64,000 nucleotides of DNA, taken from Bacteroides caecigallinarum. Lineage in GTDB: Bacteria; Bacteroidota; Bacteroidia; Bacteroidales; Bacteroidaceae. The number at the start of each line of letters is the position of its first letter. Position 1 is the first letter of the stretch. A program made the position numbers and the translations under genes. A model generated the notes under the pieces. It was not told the DNA's origin. It was given only the letters and a program-made list of their open reading frames with translations, and did not search any database. Shown here in pieces: positions 63,314-64,000 of this stretch. The stretch covers positions 29,143 to 93,142 of the forward strand of contig NZ_JADYTJ010000008.1 in NCBI RefSeq assembly GCF_021531075.1. Direction: 5' to 3'.

Positions 63314-64000
63314 ATGAAACATTTAAAATTATTTTTATTAGTATTTGTTGCATGTATTATTTGCAACGTAGTGTATGCACAACAAACAGATGAAGTGACA
63401 TTAGTGGTTTCAGCCGATGGACCAACAAAAGATGAAGCAACAAAGACAGCCCTTCGTAGTGCTATAGAACAGGCGTATGGTACATTTGTTTCTGCAAATA
63501 CAACTATTCTGAACGATGAGTTGGTAAAGGATGAAATTGTAACCATTTCAAGTGGAAATATCAAAAACTATTCCGAGGTATCATCTAATGCTATGCCAGA
63601 TGGTAAGTTCTTCGTAACATTAAAAGCTACTGTAAGTATCTCAAAACTTGTAAGCTATGCACAGAGCAAAGGGGCTGAGACAGAATTTGCCGGGGCTACG
63701 TTCGGAATGAATATGAAGATGAAAGAATTGAACAAGCAAAATGAGAAGAAAGTAATTGATAATATGATTACTCAGCTTGAATCTTTGTCTAATTTGTTCG
63801 ATTATAAGATAGAACTATTTAATCCTAAGGCACATGGTAATGAATGTATAGTTGAAGGGATGATATGGTTGTTATATAATGAAAATACACAACTTTATAA
63901 TGATATATTATTTAAAACACTATATTCACTTACCCTATCTCAAAATGAACGTGAAGAATACGAACAAATGAATATTGATTATTATGAGTTCCAATTACCG
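63314..64000 (+). CDS. Exported hypothetical protein, cut by window end
   Basis: ATG at 63314, open to the window end (229 codons, no stop). Signal peptide (LKLFLLVFVACIICNVVYAQ), then a domain starting EVTLVVSADGPTKDEATKTALRSAIEQAYGTFV, a pattern seen in FlgT/LPP20-like and related envelope proteins where alpha/beta domains sense or assemble at the outer membrane. It follows the previous gene by 22 bp. Confidence 0.75.
   Translation, partial: MKHLKLFLLVFVACIICNVVYAQQTDEVTLVVSADGPTKDEATKTALRSAIEQAYGTFVSANTTILNDELVKDEIVTISSGNIKNYSEVSSNAMPDGKFFVTLKATVSISKLVSYAQSKGAETEFAGATFGMNMKMKELNKQNEKKVIDNMITQLESLSNLFDYKIELFNPKAHGNECIVEGMIWLLYNENTQLYNDILFKTLYSLTLSQNEREEYEQMNIDYYEFQLP

Overview
The window is a chromosomal segment of a Bacteroidales bacterium, most likely Bacteroides or Phocaeicola. 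The evidence is the family content (fimbrillin/GLUG lipoprotein, DUF4143 ATPase, RpoD of under 300 residues, split LysO, C11 and C69 peptidases), tRNA genes without encoded CCA, and many promoters of the Bacteroidetes type (TAnnTTTG at -7, several with TTTG 19-20 bp upstream). G+C is in the low forties by eye. I see no insertion sequence, integrase, rRNA operon or CRISPR array, so most of the window is ordinary core genome.

Layout. 1-3.5 kb: leftward hisH-hisA-hisF-hisIE-ftsE. 3.7-6 kb: a tiny ORF and a GLUG-repeat fimbrillin-like lipoprotein. 6-8.6 kb: leftward rhuM/Fic, alaX-like editing protein and a secreted NucA-type nuclease. 8.7-13.8 kb: lepA, reverse rubrerythrin with a PerR/Fur regulator, and nadE. 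14-18.5 kb: leftward phoH-purC-menG-aroE-hydrolase operon. 18.6-24.8 kb: split lysO, then rightward ECF S component-tatA-tatC-M23 peptidase and a C69 dipeptidase. 24.8-35.9 kb: clpB, a LysR regulator, mazG, ACT-domain protein plus DUF711 protein, uvrD/pcrA and nspC. 36-39.3 kb: five tRNA genes (Gly-Gly-Leu-Leu-Gly), ribE, yihY and RNase P RNA. 39.5-48.6 kb: htrA, rpoD, secreted clostripain, HAD phosphatase, panB, MFS transporter and ettA. 48.7-53.7 kb: DUF4143 ATPase and a sulfur-handling operon (CoA-disulfide-reductase/rhodanese/TusA/DsrE fusion, MarR regulator, NifX-like protein). 53.8-57.9 kb: an AT-rich McrBC-type restriction island with broken mcrB and mcrC. 57.9-60.9 kb: leftward corA-nth-esterase. 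61-64 kb: a structured RNA with its own promoter and terminator, followed by three exported proteins of unknown function, the last cut by the window end.

The least ordinary material is non-coding. Several intergenic regions carry arrays phased at 11 or 22 bp: five 12-bp near-palindromes at exactly 22-bp steps after nadE, a 22-bp and an 11-bp array before the LysR gene, and a 22-bp array after the DUF711 gene. There is also a 33-bp repeat before the disulfide reductase. Their sequences differ, but the helical period is shared. Other points: a transcript leader at 61.0-61.3 kb with mutually exclusive long-range pairings and a terminator; a 34-codon leader ORF before lysO; a McrBC island bracketed by hairpins that share a stem; a start region shared by rhuM and alaX; and a sharply AT-rich patch inside uvrD.
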